Shown piece after piece: positions 35,595 to 47,359 of a DNA stretch of 64,000 bases. This DNA is from Piper betle (taxonomy: Eukaryota > Streptophyta > Magnoliopsida > Piperales > Piperaceae): assembly GCA_033002965.1 (NCBI GenBank), contig JAURVB010013498.1, forward strand, positions 62,001 to 126,000, written 5' to 3'. The notes under the pieces are model-generated. The model saw only the letters and a list, made by a program, of their open reading frames with translations. It ran no database searches and was not told the DNA's origin. A program made the position numbers and the translations under genes. Numbering within the stretch: position 1 is the first letter of the stretch; every line of letters starts with the position of its first letter.

Positions 35595-36304
35595 CGACCA
35601 AATTTTTACTTCTTAAATTTGATGGAAGTAATTTTCCTATGTGGAAGGTGAAGATTCATGTCATATTGGTAAAAGATGGTTGTGTTGTTACTCTTAAAGG
35701 TGAGGATCATAAATTAGAAGGTATGACAGATGTACAATTTATTGATGGTTGTGTTGTTGCTCTTAAAGGAGAGGATCATAAATTAGAAGGTATGACAGAT
35801 GCACAATTTATTGAAAAAGATGAGATTGCTAAGGTTGATATTTTATTGGCCTTGAATGATAAGGTATTATTTAATGTGCATACTATTGATACAACGGTAA
35901 AGGCTTTGTGGGATAGTCTTCACAGAATATATGAAGACAAGTTCTTAGTAAGTAAGATTTTTCTAAGAAGATAATTGTATAATTTGAAGATAAAGGATGA
36001 GACTTCCATTCATGAACACTTAAATATGTTTAATAACTTGGTGAATGACCTGTTGGGAACAGGTGTAAAAGTTGATGAGGAAGAACAAGCCACCTTACTT
36101 CTCTTTTCAATGCCAGACTCATGGGATAATTTAATTATAAGTTTGAGCCATGTTTCTGAACTTACCTTAAATTATATTACCAGATCATTCTTGTCAGAAG
36201 AGCTAAAAAGAAAGTCAGCAATATCAACTTCATCCTCAAGTTGCGCCTTGGTTTCTGAAGAGAGCAAGAGTGGGTTCAAGAGGACAAATAAGGGAATTCA
36301 GTAA
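35579..36304 (+). pseudogene. gag: copia-type gag, one in-frame stop
   Basis: The ATG at 35579 opens MVEKSTTKFLLLKFDGSNFP, followed by MWKVKI, the N-terminal gag start of many plant copia elements (F-D-G-x-N-[FY]-x-x-W). The frame continues to a TAA at 35972-35974 and then, in the same frame, to 36304 (LKIKDETSIHEHLNMFNNLV, LLFSMPDSWDN), matching the UBN2 gag domain (M...[VI]..H...F..L...L...G......E.....LL.SLP.S[WY]). The whole would be about 240 residues. A 23-residue block is duplicated near the N-terminus. No CCHC knuckle is seen downstream. Confidence 0.85.
35675..35812 (+). repeat. 69-bp in-frame tandem duplication within gag
   Basis: Copies at 35675-35743 and 35744-35812 encode D-G-C-V-V-[TA]-L-K-G-E-D-H-K-L-E-G-M-T-D-[VA]-Q-F-I. 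They differ at only a few bases, so the event is young relative to the element's other decay. Confidence 0.92.
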
Positions 36305-36650
36305 TAAGATTCTTGGTAATGATCATACTCATGATAGAAGAAAGTTGTTATCAAGTTGGAAGATGAAAATAAGCTATTTTCTTAAACTCGAGTGGATGGG
36401 TTAGTAAAGATGTTTGAAGAGAAGTTGATCCTAAATGACAAAAAGCAAAGTCGTAATTTTTTCACCAAGAGGGTGGAGGAGATGTGCTAGAAGTTCCAAT
36501 CAGGGGATATAAAGTGCATTCCACATGACTTGGAAGAGGAGTTTTTCACATGGGTTAAGAAGGGGAGATTAGAAGGGTTTTATCTCTTTTCAATGTGAAG
36601 GATGCTGAAATCAACCCTAGTTTGTTCTGGATGATTCGGGAGGGGAGAAT

Positions 36651-36804
36651 TATTGGAATCCCTCATCATACGATGAATGTGAAAAGATGTATAATTACAT
36701 GGGGAATCGTAAAGACATTGAGTTATTCCAAGAAGTATGAAGAATTTAAGAAGAATTATTGAAGACAAGTATTTGGCTCTTGGTATCTACAAGGCTGGTT
36801 TTTT

Positions 36805-36878
<74 letters not shown>

Positions 36879-37213
36879 GTATTGCGAGTGAAATAGAATT
36901 GAAGAGAGTACATCTAAAGAGTGTATTCCTAATTGGAGTGTTTTTTAGTTAGAAGTTGAGTTTCTTTATAATTAGAGTGTGTTTCGGTTAGAGTTGAGTG
37001 TTCTTAATTGGATGTGTATTCCAATTGAAATAATTTGATGTATTGGCTTTGCTGGATGTGCATCTGCCCAGTATTTAATTATAGTAGATGGTTTGTAATT
37101 TTTCTTATATTTTGAAATTCTACATTAAATTATTATGTATTTATTAACTTTTGTTTATTACTTGTCAAAGCATATTAAGGAGTTTAGGGATTTTATATGC
37201 TACAATCCCAACA
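36651..37213 (+). repeat. 3' LTR of the gag-only element, with (AT)n expansion
   Basis: The 563-bp LTR carries the same terminal sequence as the 5' LTR, a long (AT)n run at about 36810-36874 and a segment (about 36911-37070) missing from the 5' LTR. Confidence 0.85.
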
Positions 37214-37798
37214 GTGCAGTGAGGTCAGTTATATTACCGGTATCACTCACTGATCAGCAGAGTCTTTTTCACTAATTGGTATGTGGTTTCATGTTTTCAA
37301 CAGATCAGTGGAAGCAAGTGAAGAACATGTGACTGAAGCACTCAACTTTTCAATGTTTCAACCATGGATGCTGCTCGCTCTGGAATTAATGAGCATATGA
37401 ATGTGACACCAGAACTGAAGAATGAAATTCTATTGATAGCAGAGTGTTGATATTCTAGAAATTTGCCTTCTTTTTAGTGCCATTTGTTTCTCCATTGACA
37501 TTCTTTTTGGTGTTATCTCCCTTTTGTGTTGCAGCAAGCTGAAACACATATATAGAGGAGAATGGGGATTGGAAGCCACATATCTGAGAGACGTTTGATT
37601 GATGAGCTGGTCAGAATGGGAATGAATGAATCGATTGTAAGCAAAATGCGAGCATATTGCTAGAATTTTTTCTTTATGATCGAGGACCTAATGTGCTTGC
37701 ATTTGTGATTGGCAGGTGAGAAGAGGTCTATTGATCATGCACCAGAGAGATGAAGTCGAGTACAAAAGAGAACGGAGAACATCGTTCGCAAGGCTTAG

Positions 37799-40700
37799 TC
37801 TGTCAAAGCTGTATAAATTTGAGTCTTTAAGTGTGAGACTTTTGACTATATCTCATTTTGAGTATGCCACATGAGAGTGAATACTTGGCTTGTGTGATTG
37901 TCGTTTTGCAATGCTTTGACCGACCCGGAACATTTTGGAGTAGGTGGGATGATGGAGAACGAAAGCGAGATTTGGAGGGAGAATAAAACTAAATAAAAAT
38001 AAAGATAGACAAGATGATAAGAAGGAGAAACGCCACACAACAAATTGGGAGAGATTGAAGAGGTAAACTAAGGAGAATTTTGGGAGGTTAGGAGACAAAA
38101 CTTGAAATCCATTGAAGCTTCTTATTTTTATTCATAAAATGTAATATTTACAATGAATATATAGCTTAATAAAATTACCTAATAAAAATGACAAAAAATA
38201 TAAGAAAAACCTCTGAACTATAAAAATTTCATAAAATTCCTCAAATATCATCAAACAAATAAATTAGGAAATCACTTAATATAATAACCTTAATATAATT
38301 CAAATTTGTCCATCATGAGAGTAGGCAGTCTTGAACACCTAAATATTTACAATGAAAAGTCAATGAATTTCATGGAGGATCAAACTGTAAACTGAGAAAT
38401 CACCAGAGACCTCTTTAGATCAAGGACATGGAATTAGAAGTGTACAAGCATTTAATAAGTTGATGTGGAAAAATCAGATCTTTTTTTTACCAAAATGGAA
38501 GAATCAGACTTGATAAGGTATTCTCAACAAAAGCTAGGCATCAGATGCCTGGAACTCCATCCCCTGTTTAGAACCTGTATTCAAACCTGTCAAAGCCAAT
38601 CAATCTGTAAAGAGCTGCGCTAGGTTATGTATCTTGGATGCAATCTTCCCTTATTTTTTTCTTGATTGAAAGTTGTGGGAACATTCTTGAGCAACTGCAT
38701 GGCTTTTTCTAGTAGAACTTCAAGAAAATTTTACATAGGAGTTTTTAAAATGACACTAAACTTGGTTCAACAAAAACATCATTGGGCAAATGCAAGTTTG
38801 ATTTGTGCATCATTTTTTATTTGTCATGTATCAAAAAGCAAAAAAGTATAGGACTTCAAGTAGAGGATCTAAATGATTAGATAGGGCTTGATCTTATATA
38901 TTAGGCAGGCTTGAACAAAAGAGGCTGCTGGTTGAATGCTTGAGGTTGGAGCTTGGAAGGCACAGATCAGGAAGGAGATAAGATATGTTTTGTCCTGCTT
39001 GGAAAGTTTCTGACAAAAGTGCAGGCGTGAGTTTGCTGCAACAAGGCTGATGTGTGCACAACTCTAAGTCCAAGTTGGAGTAGAGACAACAAAATCTTTC
39101 TACTTAGATCCCATGGAAAATCCTGTATAACCAATCTATGTTTTCAAATACAACATATCATTTTATGCAATGCAAGTTTTATTCACCATTAGACATGTTG
39201 GGCTTGTAAAAGGGGTAGCGTCATCTGCATCTCTTAATTTAATAACTAGTTTAATAAATAAGATTCACATGCATTTCTTAATCCAATAATTAGTTTAATA
39301 AAAAAGGCTCATACGCATCTGTTAATCCAATAGCTAATTTAATAAATAAGGTTTTATTATTAGCCTAGATATAAGTTATCAATATTATCCACAATTGATG
39401 TGGGTTAAACTCAATAATTTCTCTTTCATGCAACGAACACACAGTATCTGATAATTTTTTTATCCAATAGAATTTATCTATGGAATTTATATATCATTAT
39501 CTGTTAAATTCTCTACAATCGGCATAGACAAACAGCCAAATACTAGAGCTCATTTAGCTTTGTTATCACTATTGAGCCTTTTGGGACCACCTTTTTTTAT
39601 CAGATGGAATTGATATATCATTACTTGTCAAATTCTCTAACGCATAAATGAGTCTTTTACAATCGGCATAGGCAAATAGTGGGGTCCCCAAAAGGATTTG
39701 TAATAATAAGAGGATGCTAGCTTAAGGAATAAGACTCTCATTACCCTATGTATAATTTATCAATATTATTCACAACTGATATTTGATATGGAATAAATCA
39801 ACAAGACAAAAATGGTCATTGATTTCACCAACTAATTTAATTGATTTAACTTCCTTTTAAATTGGTATTTAATATTTGAGAATTCTAAAGGAGGCTTGCA
39901 ATAGATGTTATGGTTCTCTCTTAATTTAAAAATTAATTTAAAGAATAAAGTTTTTCATTAACTTATATACAAATTATCAACATCATCTGTGATTAATGTA
40001 GGATAAACCCGACAAGACAAAATCCTTATACCATGGTCATTGATTTCACCAAGTGATTTAATTGATTTAACTTCCTCTCAAATTGGTCTTTAATATTCGA
40101 GAATTGTAATGGAATTTATGAAAAGGTTCATTCTACGTTGTTTGAATCTTAACTCATCTCAAAACTTGCCATTAGGGATGTATATTAGCCGAGCTGAGCC
40201 GTGTCAAACATTATTATATTTATCTTTTGCTTTCAAACTAATTAGTTCCAGCCCAGGTTTAATTATAAAGAAATTATATTTTTCGCAACACCCATCTAGA
40301 GCAGCTTAAAACTTATTTCTAAGTATTCAATCTGGGTTTGTGTTTGAATCAATAAGCTTTAAGCCAAGCCAAGCCTTTGATGACTCCACCAATTTTAAAT
40401 TGAGCTTTTATTATAAAGATTGCAAAATATGAGGAAATGTGTTTTTTTTAAACAATTCGATAGGGCCCTAATGGCATACAAACTACGATATATAAGGGTA
40501 ATACGATATCATGTAGACAATTTAAGTAGTAATTCGACTAACGCTATTTCTTTTCATAAAATTTGATAAATATATCAATTGAAGTAGCCAGTTGTGCCGA
40601 CTGATCGTGATTGTGAAATTTCTTGTTTGGGTGAAAGTGTTCTTGATATAAAATGGGATATATTGAGGTCATAGTGAGCTGTGGGTGACATTAAAACAAC

Positions 40701-42180
40701 TTCATGTTAGCAAGGTCTGGTCCAGTGTTTTGGGATCCATGAGACTACTCCCTGCAGACAGCCATGGCTCCTGATAAACATCTAGTCCCCATCACAGAAC
40801 CGCCCTTTTGCTCTCCGTTCAAACAAACCCAACATGGGTGCTAAGCTTTTTTGGGTCAGATGAAGCTCACATAGATGATCAATAGAGCCATATCATGAAA
40901 TGCATAGCAAAATGTTGTAAAACATGTGTGGTTGGTATGTACTTGGGTAGTCAATAGACGACATTCTCATCTTACAAATCTGCATACATGTGATGATGAT
41001 CATATATGTTGGAGACCCAGATAAACATATATATCAATTTCATCAGCACTATCTGTGATTAACTAATACTGCTAACATATATCATTAAATTTCATCCAAC
41101 CAAGGTCTGCAACAACAAAGGCCATGCAAAGGGGGAACAAGTATCATCACCCACGTTCCTTGTTGTCTCTTGCACGCGGTATCAAGGACCCACTTCCCAT
41201 ATCAACCGTTTTGACAAAAATTTTGATCCTTTACTTACCTAAACATGAGGATTGTGTATTATATCAAGATCTTTTGTGCCTTTCAAGCTTTGTTGTAGCT
41301 GTAAAACATGCTTTGAGGAGTAACATCACAAACCCAGAATGATGGGAGTCAAGTTTCACTTTTACAGCCCCTTATTCTTTGTCAATGATGGTCTTGAAGA
41401 GGAGGAAATCTTGGAAACTTACATAAATAGTTGTCATCAATCAATGTGTGTATATATGTATAGGTTCAAGTTCTTCGTTTGTATGTGTCGCAGCAGCATG
41501 AACATGTTCAAGGTCTGTTTGGCACGGGATGGCATCGGCCGCCATTGGCACCTAAGTAGCCCCACATGACATTTGATAACCTTGTTTGTATTCATTGGTG
41601 TTATCACAATAAAAAACGCGTTAGCTCCTCTTGATTAATTGATTTAGATTAACATTTTTTTTGTTGCTGATATATGTTATGTGCATGAAAAAGGCTAGTT
41701 GATTGTTATATGACCAGTTGAAAAATTGCTCGTTATTTATTTTTCCAAAAATTGGGGAAAATCGTCTTTTTCATTCTTTCTTTTTTTGGTTAAAATTGCA
41801 TGTGTATCTCATATTCTAAAAATTATGGAGTGGGGCTCAACCGGGTAGACTATAGAGTAGAATCGACTTTCAGGCGGAGTCACATATATTAATTTTTTAT
41901 AAAACTAGTAAATATTGTTATCTTTGACACTTGAAATTAATAAATATACTATTTAAATTACTTTAAATTATTGACTTGACTACCTAATAGAGAGAGGCAA
42001 TTGGGTAAGCTAGGGACAGATAAGTTTTATGCCCCAATATTTGATTTGGGCCATCATATTAAAAAGATGACCCAAATCGATTTTTTTAAAAACAAAAAGC
42101 TAGAAACAAAATACCCTATCCCCACCTCTTGATGTTGTTGGCGTCGACAACTAGACCGGTTCGTATATATAGTCCCTCTA
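37799..42180. other. no gene seen; AT-rich intergenic DNA with old repeats
   Basis: There is no reading frame with recognisable content; open stretches such as 38666-38851 and 41124-41342 are short and unlike known families. The part 39180-40110 holds degenerate repeats (annotated separately). The purine-rich segment 37920-38100 and the AT-rich tail after it may be an old LTR edge, without proof. Confidence 0.5.
39762..40110 (+). repeat. two diverged tandem copies of a ~200-bp unit
   Basis: 'GGTCATTGATTTCACCAA' followed by 'TTTAATTGATTTAACTTCC' and 'AATATT[TC]GAGAATT' occurs at 39812-39890 and again at 40032-40105. Each copy is preceded by a 'TTATCAA(T/C)AT(T/C)AT' and 'GACAAGACAAAA'-type stretch. 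Related pieces occur at 39230-39420. Confidence 0.6.
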
Positions 42181-42213
42181 TGGTGCGCTGCATGCAGCCC
42201 AGGCAGCGCACCA
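42181..42213. repeat. perfect 11-bp inverted repeat (hairpin)
   Basis: TGGTGCGCTGC and its exact reverse complement GCAGCGCACCA enclose an 11-base spacer. Flanking GTTCGTATATAT (about 42159) and ATATATACGAAC (about 42307) form a second, wider inverted pair, so the hairpin may be part of a small foldback element. Confidence 0.75.
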
Positions 42214-42379
42214 CAACCAATGCCGCTAAATCAAAATCTAGTGGCTGTCAATTCTCCGTCCAACCCCCACCCCCGCTTTCCCGCCGCCCCAGTCATGGCC
42301 ACTTCATATATACGAACCTGCCATCAAGTATGAAAAATTTCCAACCCCCAAACTAATTTCTTGCCCTAGATTAAAGTAA

Positions 42380-42451
<72 letters not shown>

Positions 42452-43190
42452 CTTCTTTTACTTTGCTTGAGACTTAGGGAGTCAATCACAAAATGTATCA
42501 TAGGGAGTTTGATGTAAGAATCCGTAAAGTAGAATTGACCGGTAGTTTTTGGACTTTAAAAAAGAGTTTTAAAATGTTAACATATATCATTCATGTTAAT
42601 AAATAATTAATTCCCCTTTTAATGATTATTATTATTCTTTTTTACCCCCAAAATTGTAAATCTGTTAAATTCCTCAATTTTTAAAAAAATATAAATGCTT
42701 TGCCGAGAGAGATTGATGTGGGAGATAAGAAGTTTTTATTGATCAATGATAAAAACGCATAAAAAGAGCTTTAAATTAGATGTGTGTGACCGTGTCACAC
42801 GTCATTATAGTGTCCACAAACTATTATCCGCATATACAATATAGTTAATATTGATCCATTTTATAAAAGTCATCATGTATAATATTATTGAGACTTTTCC
42901 CCACAATTATGTATTTTAGTCACCTGGTATGAATGGCTAGCCTATATTACATGCATTGTCATTGACTAAACGATATGCATGGCCGGTAATGTACTATGCG
43001 CTGGCTTGCATGATCATACAAGGAAATTGAGCTTTGATTGATAATGTCCATATATGTTTATGATTTTTTAAATACAGATAGAAAAGCTTATATATATATA
43101 CACACAAAATGCTATTATGCGCTAACAACGTTTTGCAGTGCATAGGCAGCACATTTACAAATCGACTGTTGGATCAAAATCCAACGACCG
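42214..43190. other. no gene seen
   Basis: AT-rich apart from a short C-rich patch (42255-42300). It contains a (CT)n(AT)n microsatellite, annotated separately. No supported coding sequence. Confidence 0.5.
42382..42447 (+). repeat. compound microsatellite (CT)n(AT)n
   Basis: An uninterrupted CT dinucleotide run to about 42418 passes directly into a TA run to about 42446. Confidence 0.95.
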
Positions 43191-43660
43191 GCAATGTTTC
43201 TTCCTCTTTTTTTGCCTGTGCCCTTCCCCACTGGTGGTTTCCGCCGCCGCCCCGGCCACGCCCCGCCTGCCATCGGCCCCACCCCCACCGCCCTGCCTGC
43301 AGCCACCGTCCGTAGCCGCTGCGGCCGCCCCCGCGTAGCTTCCCACCCACCCCTCCAGACCGCCACCTTCCTCCCTCGCCCCAAGCACCACCGTCCGCCA
43401 ACCCCCCAGCCTACGTTCCCCCCTCCCCGGCTTCCCCGGCCTGCGTTCCCCCCTCCCCCGAGTGCCACTGTCCGCCTATTTCGCCCCACCGCCGCCGCCA
43501 CCCGCCCGCCCCTGCCTTGTTTTCGCCACCCTCCCCGGCCACCCGTTTCGCCCCACCCCCGCCGCCGCCCTCGCCGTTAACCAAGCTCCTCCCCGTCGTC
43601 TGCTGCCCTGGCCACCTCCACACCGGCGTCACCTACTTCACCGCCGGCGGTGGCACGACA
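43191..43660 (+). repeat. C-rich low-complexity block
   Basis: Strongly C-rich sequence, open in many frames on both strands, with Pro/Arg-rich or Gly-rich translations that differ in every frame. None has a recognisable domain. It resembles in composition and position the GC-rich domain that precedes the palindromic motif in the family-A LTRs. Confidence 0.5.
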
Positions 43661-43696
43661 AACACACACAGGGAAAAGAAGGAGCGATGGCATTTT

Positions 43697-44585
43697 TGTA
43701 ATAAAGAGTTGACTCGCTCTTAATTCGAGTCAAATTTACGAAATAAATTTTAAAAATAAAATATAATAAAATAAAAACTTGACTTGCTCCTGACTCGAGT
43801 GAATTTTATGAAATAAATTTTTAAAATAAAAATTTGACTCGCTCTCCACTGACGTCGCTGCTTGCCGACCACCTCCCTGTAGCCACCCACACCCTTCCCC
43901 CCTTCCCCCCCACCCGCTGCCCCTGCAATACAAAACCATAAAATAAAATATTAAAAATAAAAACTTGACTCGATCCCGATCTCGGCTGGAGTCAAATTAA
44001 TATTATTGAATAATTTTTTTTAAAAATAATTTCGTAATAAAAAACTTGACTTGAGTCGGGATCAAGTCAATAATATAAAATAAATTTAAAAAATATAAAA
44101 TAATTTTATAATAAAAACCTGACTCGATCATGTGCGGGACCGAGTCAAGTTTTATTACAAAATAACTTTATTACCGAACAAATTTTTATTACAAAATAAA
44201 TTTTAAAAAAATAAAATAATTCCGTAATAAATTATTTTAATTCGAATCCGATTAAGTAAAATTTTTATTACCAAAATACTGTCCCCTGTTTCTTCTTCAT
44301 TTGTTTGGCGCGCCACCTAGCCGGCGACCTTGCCACTGGCAGCCCAGCCGGCCAACAATATCGCCACCTCAGGGCTGGATGGGCTTGCTAGGAAATATGA
44401 GGTACCGGTCTCATGTGGGACCGAATAAAGTTTTTATTACAAAATTATTTTATTTTTTAAATTTATTTTGTAATATTGACTCGATCTCGTGCGAGATCGA
44501 AACAAGTTTTTATTATTAAAAAATTTTATTTTTTAATTTATTTCGTAATATTAACTCGAGTCTGGGACCGAGTAAAGTTTTTATT
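43697..44585 (+). repeat. array of TTGACTCG...CGAGTCAA palindromic units in AT-rich spacer
   Basis: At least seven imperfect inverted repeats are present, near 43709-43733, 43781-43803, 43964-43996, 44046-44070, 44120-44150, 44477-44503 and 44552-44580. Each has a TTGACT(C/T)G-type left arm and a CGAGTCAA-type right arm 5-15 bases away. The spacers are AT-rich and repeat the theme TTTATTACAAAATAA / AAATAAATTTTAAAAATAAAA. A GC-richer interruption lies at 44300-44400. No coding content. Confidence 0.7.
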
Positions 44586-44661
44586 ACTATTTTACCCTCC
44601 CATGTTCCCCCCGCTCTCTCTTGCTGCGCCACCCCACCGCTGGCCACCCGTGGGGGGGGGG

Positions 44662-45057
44662 GGAGGAGTTGGGGGAATGGTGAGGAGTGGGGCGGCTACT
44701 GCGAGCGGGGGCACATAGGTGGTGGGGAACGTGGACGGGGCCGCAGCTGTCGAGGGCAGGGGGTGGGACCGCGGCGACGGGCGGGGGGGGGGAGGGAGGA
44801 GTTGGGGAATGGCGAGGGTGGGGCAGCTATTGCAAGTGGGGGGCACATAGGTGGTGGGGAACGTGGACGGGGCCGCGGCTGCCGGGGCAGGGGGTGGGGA
44901 CCGCGGCGACGGGCTAGGGGGAGGAGGAGGAGTTGGGGGAATGGCGAGGGTGGGGCGGCTGCTGCGAGCGGGGGGCACATAGGTGGTGGGGAATGTGGAT
45001 GGGGCCGTGGCTGCCGAGGGGCAGGGGTGGGACCGCGGCGACGGGCCGGGGGGAGGG
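44662..45057 (+). repeat. minisatellite, three units of about 132 bp
   Basis: Units start at GGAGGAGTTGGGG (44662, 44795 and 44926). Each contains 'GGGGGCACATAGGTGGTGGGG', shortened in some copies, and 'GGACCGCGGCGACGGG'. The period is 131-133 bp. The Pro-rich 220-residue minus-strand frame and the Gly/Arg-rich plus-strand frame across it are consequences of the repeat. Confidence 0.85.
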
Positions 45058-45296
45058 GAATCGCGACTGTAGGTGGCAGCTACGAGCAGGGGCCAGGGGC
45101 TGTGGCGGAGGCTGCAGTGGTCGACAGGGGCGGGGGCAAGGGCGGCTGGCAGGACGGGGGCATGGAGCGGCCGGCAGGCGGGGCCGGGCGGCCGGCGAGT
45201 GGGTTTTGTAGGGGGGAGAGGGGGGATTGTGGACCGTTGGATTACGTTAGGCAACGCATATGCCCTACCAAAATAGGGCAGTGCACTGTAGCGCTG

Positions 45297-45298
<2 letters not shown>

Positions 45299-45342
<44 letters not shown>
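45299..45342 (+). repeat. (AT)n microsatellite
   Basis: A run of about 20 AT units follows the short inverted pair GGGCAGTGCACTG / AGCGCTGCCC (45276-45299). Confidence 0.9.
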
Positions 45343-45345
<3 letters not shown>

Positions 45346-47350
45346 AATTAGCAATAGATTATAATACATGTATTGTAAAAATTTTAAGTGAGAGAGAGTG
45401 AATATTTTTGTGGTCAATCAACATTTAAAATAGGTGAAAGTAAGCAGTAAAGAATATTCAATCATTGATACGGGGCATCTACAACGAAATGCTTATGACT
45501 AGTTGCAAAGAGGTCGTATTTAGTGAATAATAATAATGTAGTCATTCTAATTAAATGTTTCTATGAAGCCTCAATTATTTGGCATATGTAAGCCAATAGC
45601 TTTCAAAAACAAATTATTTAATATTAATGAAGATTAAATATATTTAATCTTACCCAATTTTAAACGTAAAATAATGTAATTACTTACCTTTAATTAGACA
45701 GCAGATAATATATTTCGCTCTAAATGAAATCATGTAATAAAAATCATCACCGTCTACACCTTAAGCTGTAAGATTATCAATTTGTTACGTCATGTTAGAG
45801 CGTCAACATTGTGTCAAAACATAAGAACAAAAGACACGAGTTCTAAAACTTGTATTTTGTTCTAATTATTAGACATATATTTATAAATAGTGAAGACGTG
45901 ACAATTACCAAAAGAATGGTAACACTCTTTGTCTAATGGCCAATCAACGAATGATTGTAACCTTCAGCCAACAAGTGAGATAATTAATAATAATTTTTAA
46001 CAGAAGCCAATAACTTTTAAAATAAAAATACATTAATGATCATATACAGTTTACCTATTATATTGAATTGTGTCTTAATTTATGAGTAAAAATTTGTGTT
46101 CAATAAGATAATCCTAGAATTTAATGTCAAAGATAAAAGTTAAAGGATTGCTTTTAAAAGTGGGTCAGCAAATTATATACAAGTATATCATATAATGATT
46201 CTAACTAAAAGTACAAATTAATAGATCTAAGTCAACTCTTAAAAATAATTAACCAAATTAAAAATTTACAGTTCATTGATCCATGGATTGTAGTAATATA
46301 GATTAATTTTTGAAGTTATTGCACATTAAATGATTATTTTTAACTAATAATTAAACTTATGCCCATTTAACTTTGGCCCCTCGGCCGAGCAGGGCATGTC
46401 CAAAAAAAATCAAATGACAAATGTATAATCATCAAACAACGGAGACGTGGTAGAGTTTAGTGGAATGGCAGAGGGGCTGTCAACAAGCTCCAAAACATCC
46501 AAACCTTTCGCCCCCTTTGTTTTCTCCTTCTGAAACAACCTTTCTTTACCTGCCCCACCAGCTTCTATCTCCCCTTGAATGATCCCTCTCTCAAACTTAG
46601 TAACATGAAAGAACCCACGAACCAATTTTTGCATATACTAACTCTCTACCCCCTGCATTTACTTCAGAGAATGATTGGTCTGGTTGCAGGAGTTAGCATT
46701 GTGATAGAGCCTTGAAACTGACCAACTCATTGAAGTATGTACTCTACAAGGCCTGACTCTTTGCTCATGTAACAGCATTGCTAATTAAGCCCCAAGTGAG
46801 AAAAAACGAGTCATACATGGTGGTTAGCGGGTTAAAGAGTAGTTTCCGTATTTGCAAAACGAATAATCTGGATTCATGCCTACAATGTCATCAGATTAAC
46901 TTCTTTTTATTTCCTTTCATCTGTCCGCTAGCTTCCAATACATGCCTTGTTTGAATAATTTCTTTCTTTCACACCTAATTTCTTCACAACTATGAGAATT
47001 CAGTTTTTCAATCAGGAAAAACATCATGATCTCTATCCAATAACTCAAAAAATATTCAAGACAATTATGTTAAAGTTTCACTCACTTTTATCTTCTTTCC
47101 AAGGTAAAAATTTGCCACTTTATTTCTACATGTTGTAGGGTTTCCTGATTTAAATGCAAATTCAACCAATGAGAAACTAAACCAATATAATTAAAAATGA
47201 GATTTAAAATGAATGTCTGAACAGAACATTGGTGGTGGTTAATTAATCAATAAGAAAATTCTAATTTGTTCATGTTTTTGTCTCTGCAAAATCCCAAAAA
47301 GAAAAGTTGGCAAGCACATGACATGAATATTAAGAAGTGGGAATACAAGG
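45343..47350. other. no gene seen; AT-rich sequence upstream of the ERF gene
   Basis: No supported reading frame; the minus-strand stretch 46634-46410 is short and unrecognised. The last few hundred bases are presumably the promoter of the gene at 47486, but I see no motif beyond the TATA box. Confidence 0.5.
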
Positions 47351-47352
47351 TC

Positions 47353-47359
47353 TATAAAT
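47353..47359 (+). promoter_or_regulatory. TATA box of the ERF003-type gene
   Basis: TATAAAT lies 127 bases before the start codon. The C-rich stretch between the two fits a 5' UTR. Confidence 0.6.

Larger units (their letters stand above)
35071..37213 (+). mobile_element. copia-type gag-only LTR retrotransposon (TR-GAG-like), TSD GTGCA
   Basis: The 5' LTR is 35071-35428 and the 3' LTR is 36651-37213. Both end TACAATCCCAACA, and GTGCA is duplicated at 35066-35070 and 37214-37218. A PBS follows the 5' LTR, and a purine tract (GGGAGGGGAGAAT) precedes the 3' LTR. The only coding sequence is a copia gag. No protease, integrase, RT or RNase H is present in the ~1.2-kb interior, so the element depended on partners for transposition. 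It is inserted in an intron of the MCM5 pseudogene. Confidence 0.9.

Noticed and set aside
43109..43723. Pro-rich open frames in the C-rich block
   Set aside because: Low-complexity composition gives open frames in all phases; no start context, domain or conservation signal.
44592..45401. Long Pro-rich (minus, 220 residues) and Gly/Arg-rich (plus, 212 residues) open frames
   Set aside because: They arise from the G-rich minisatellite, all frames are open, and no domain is visible.
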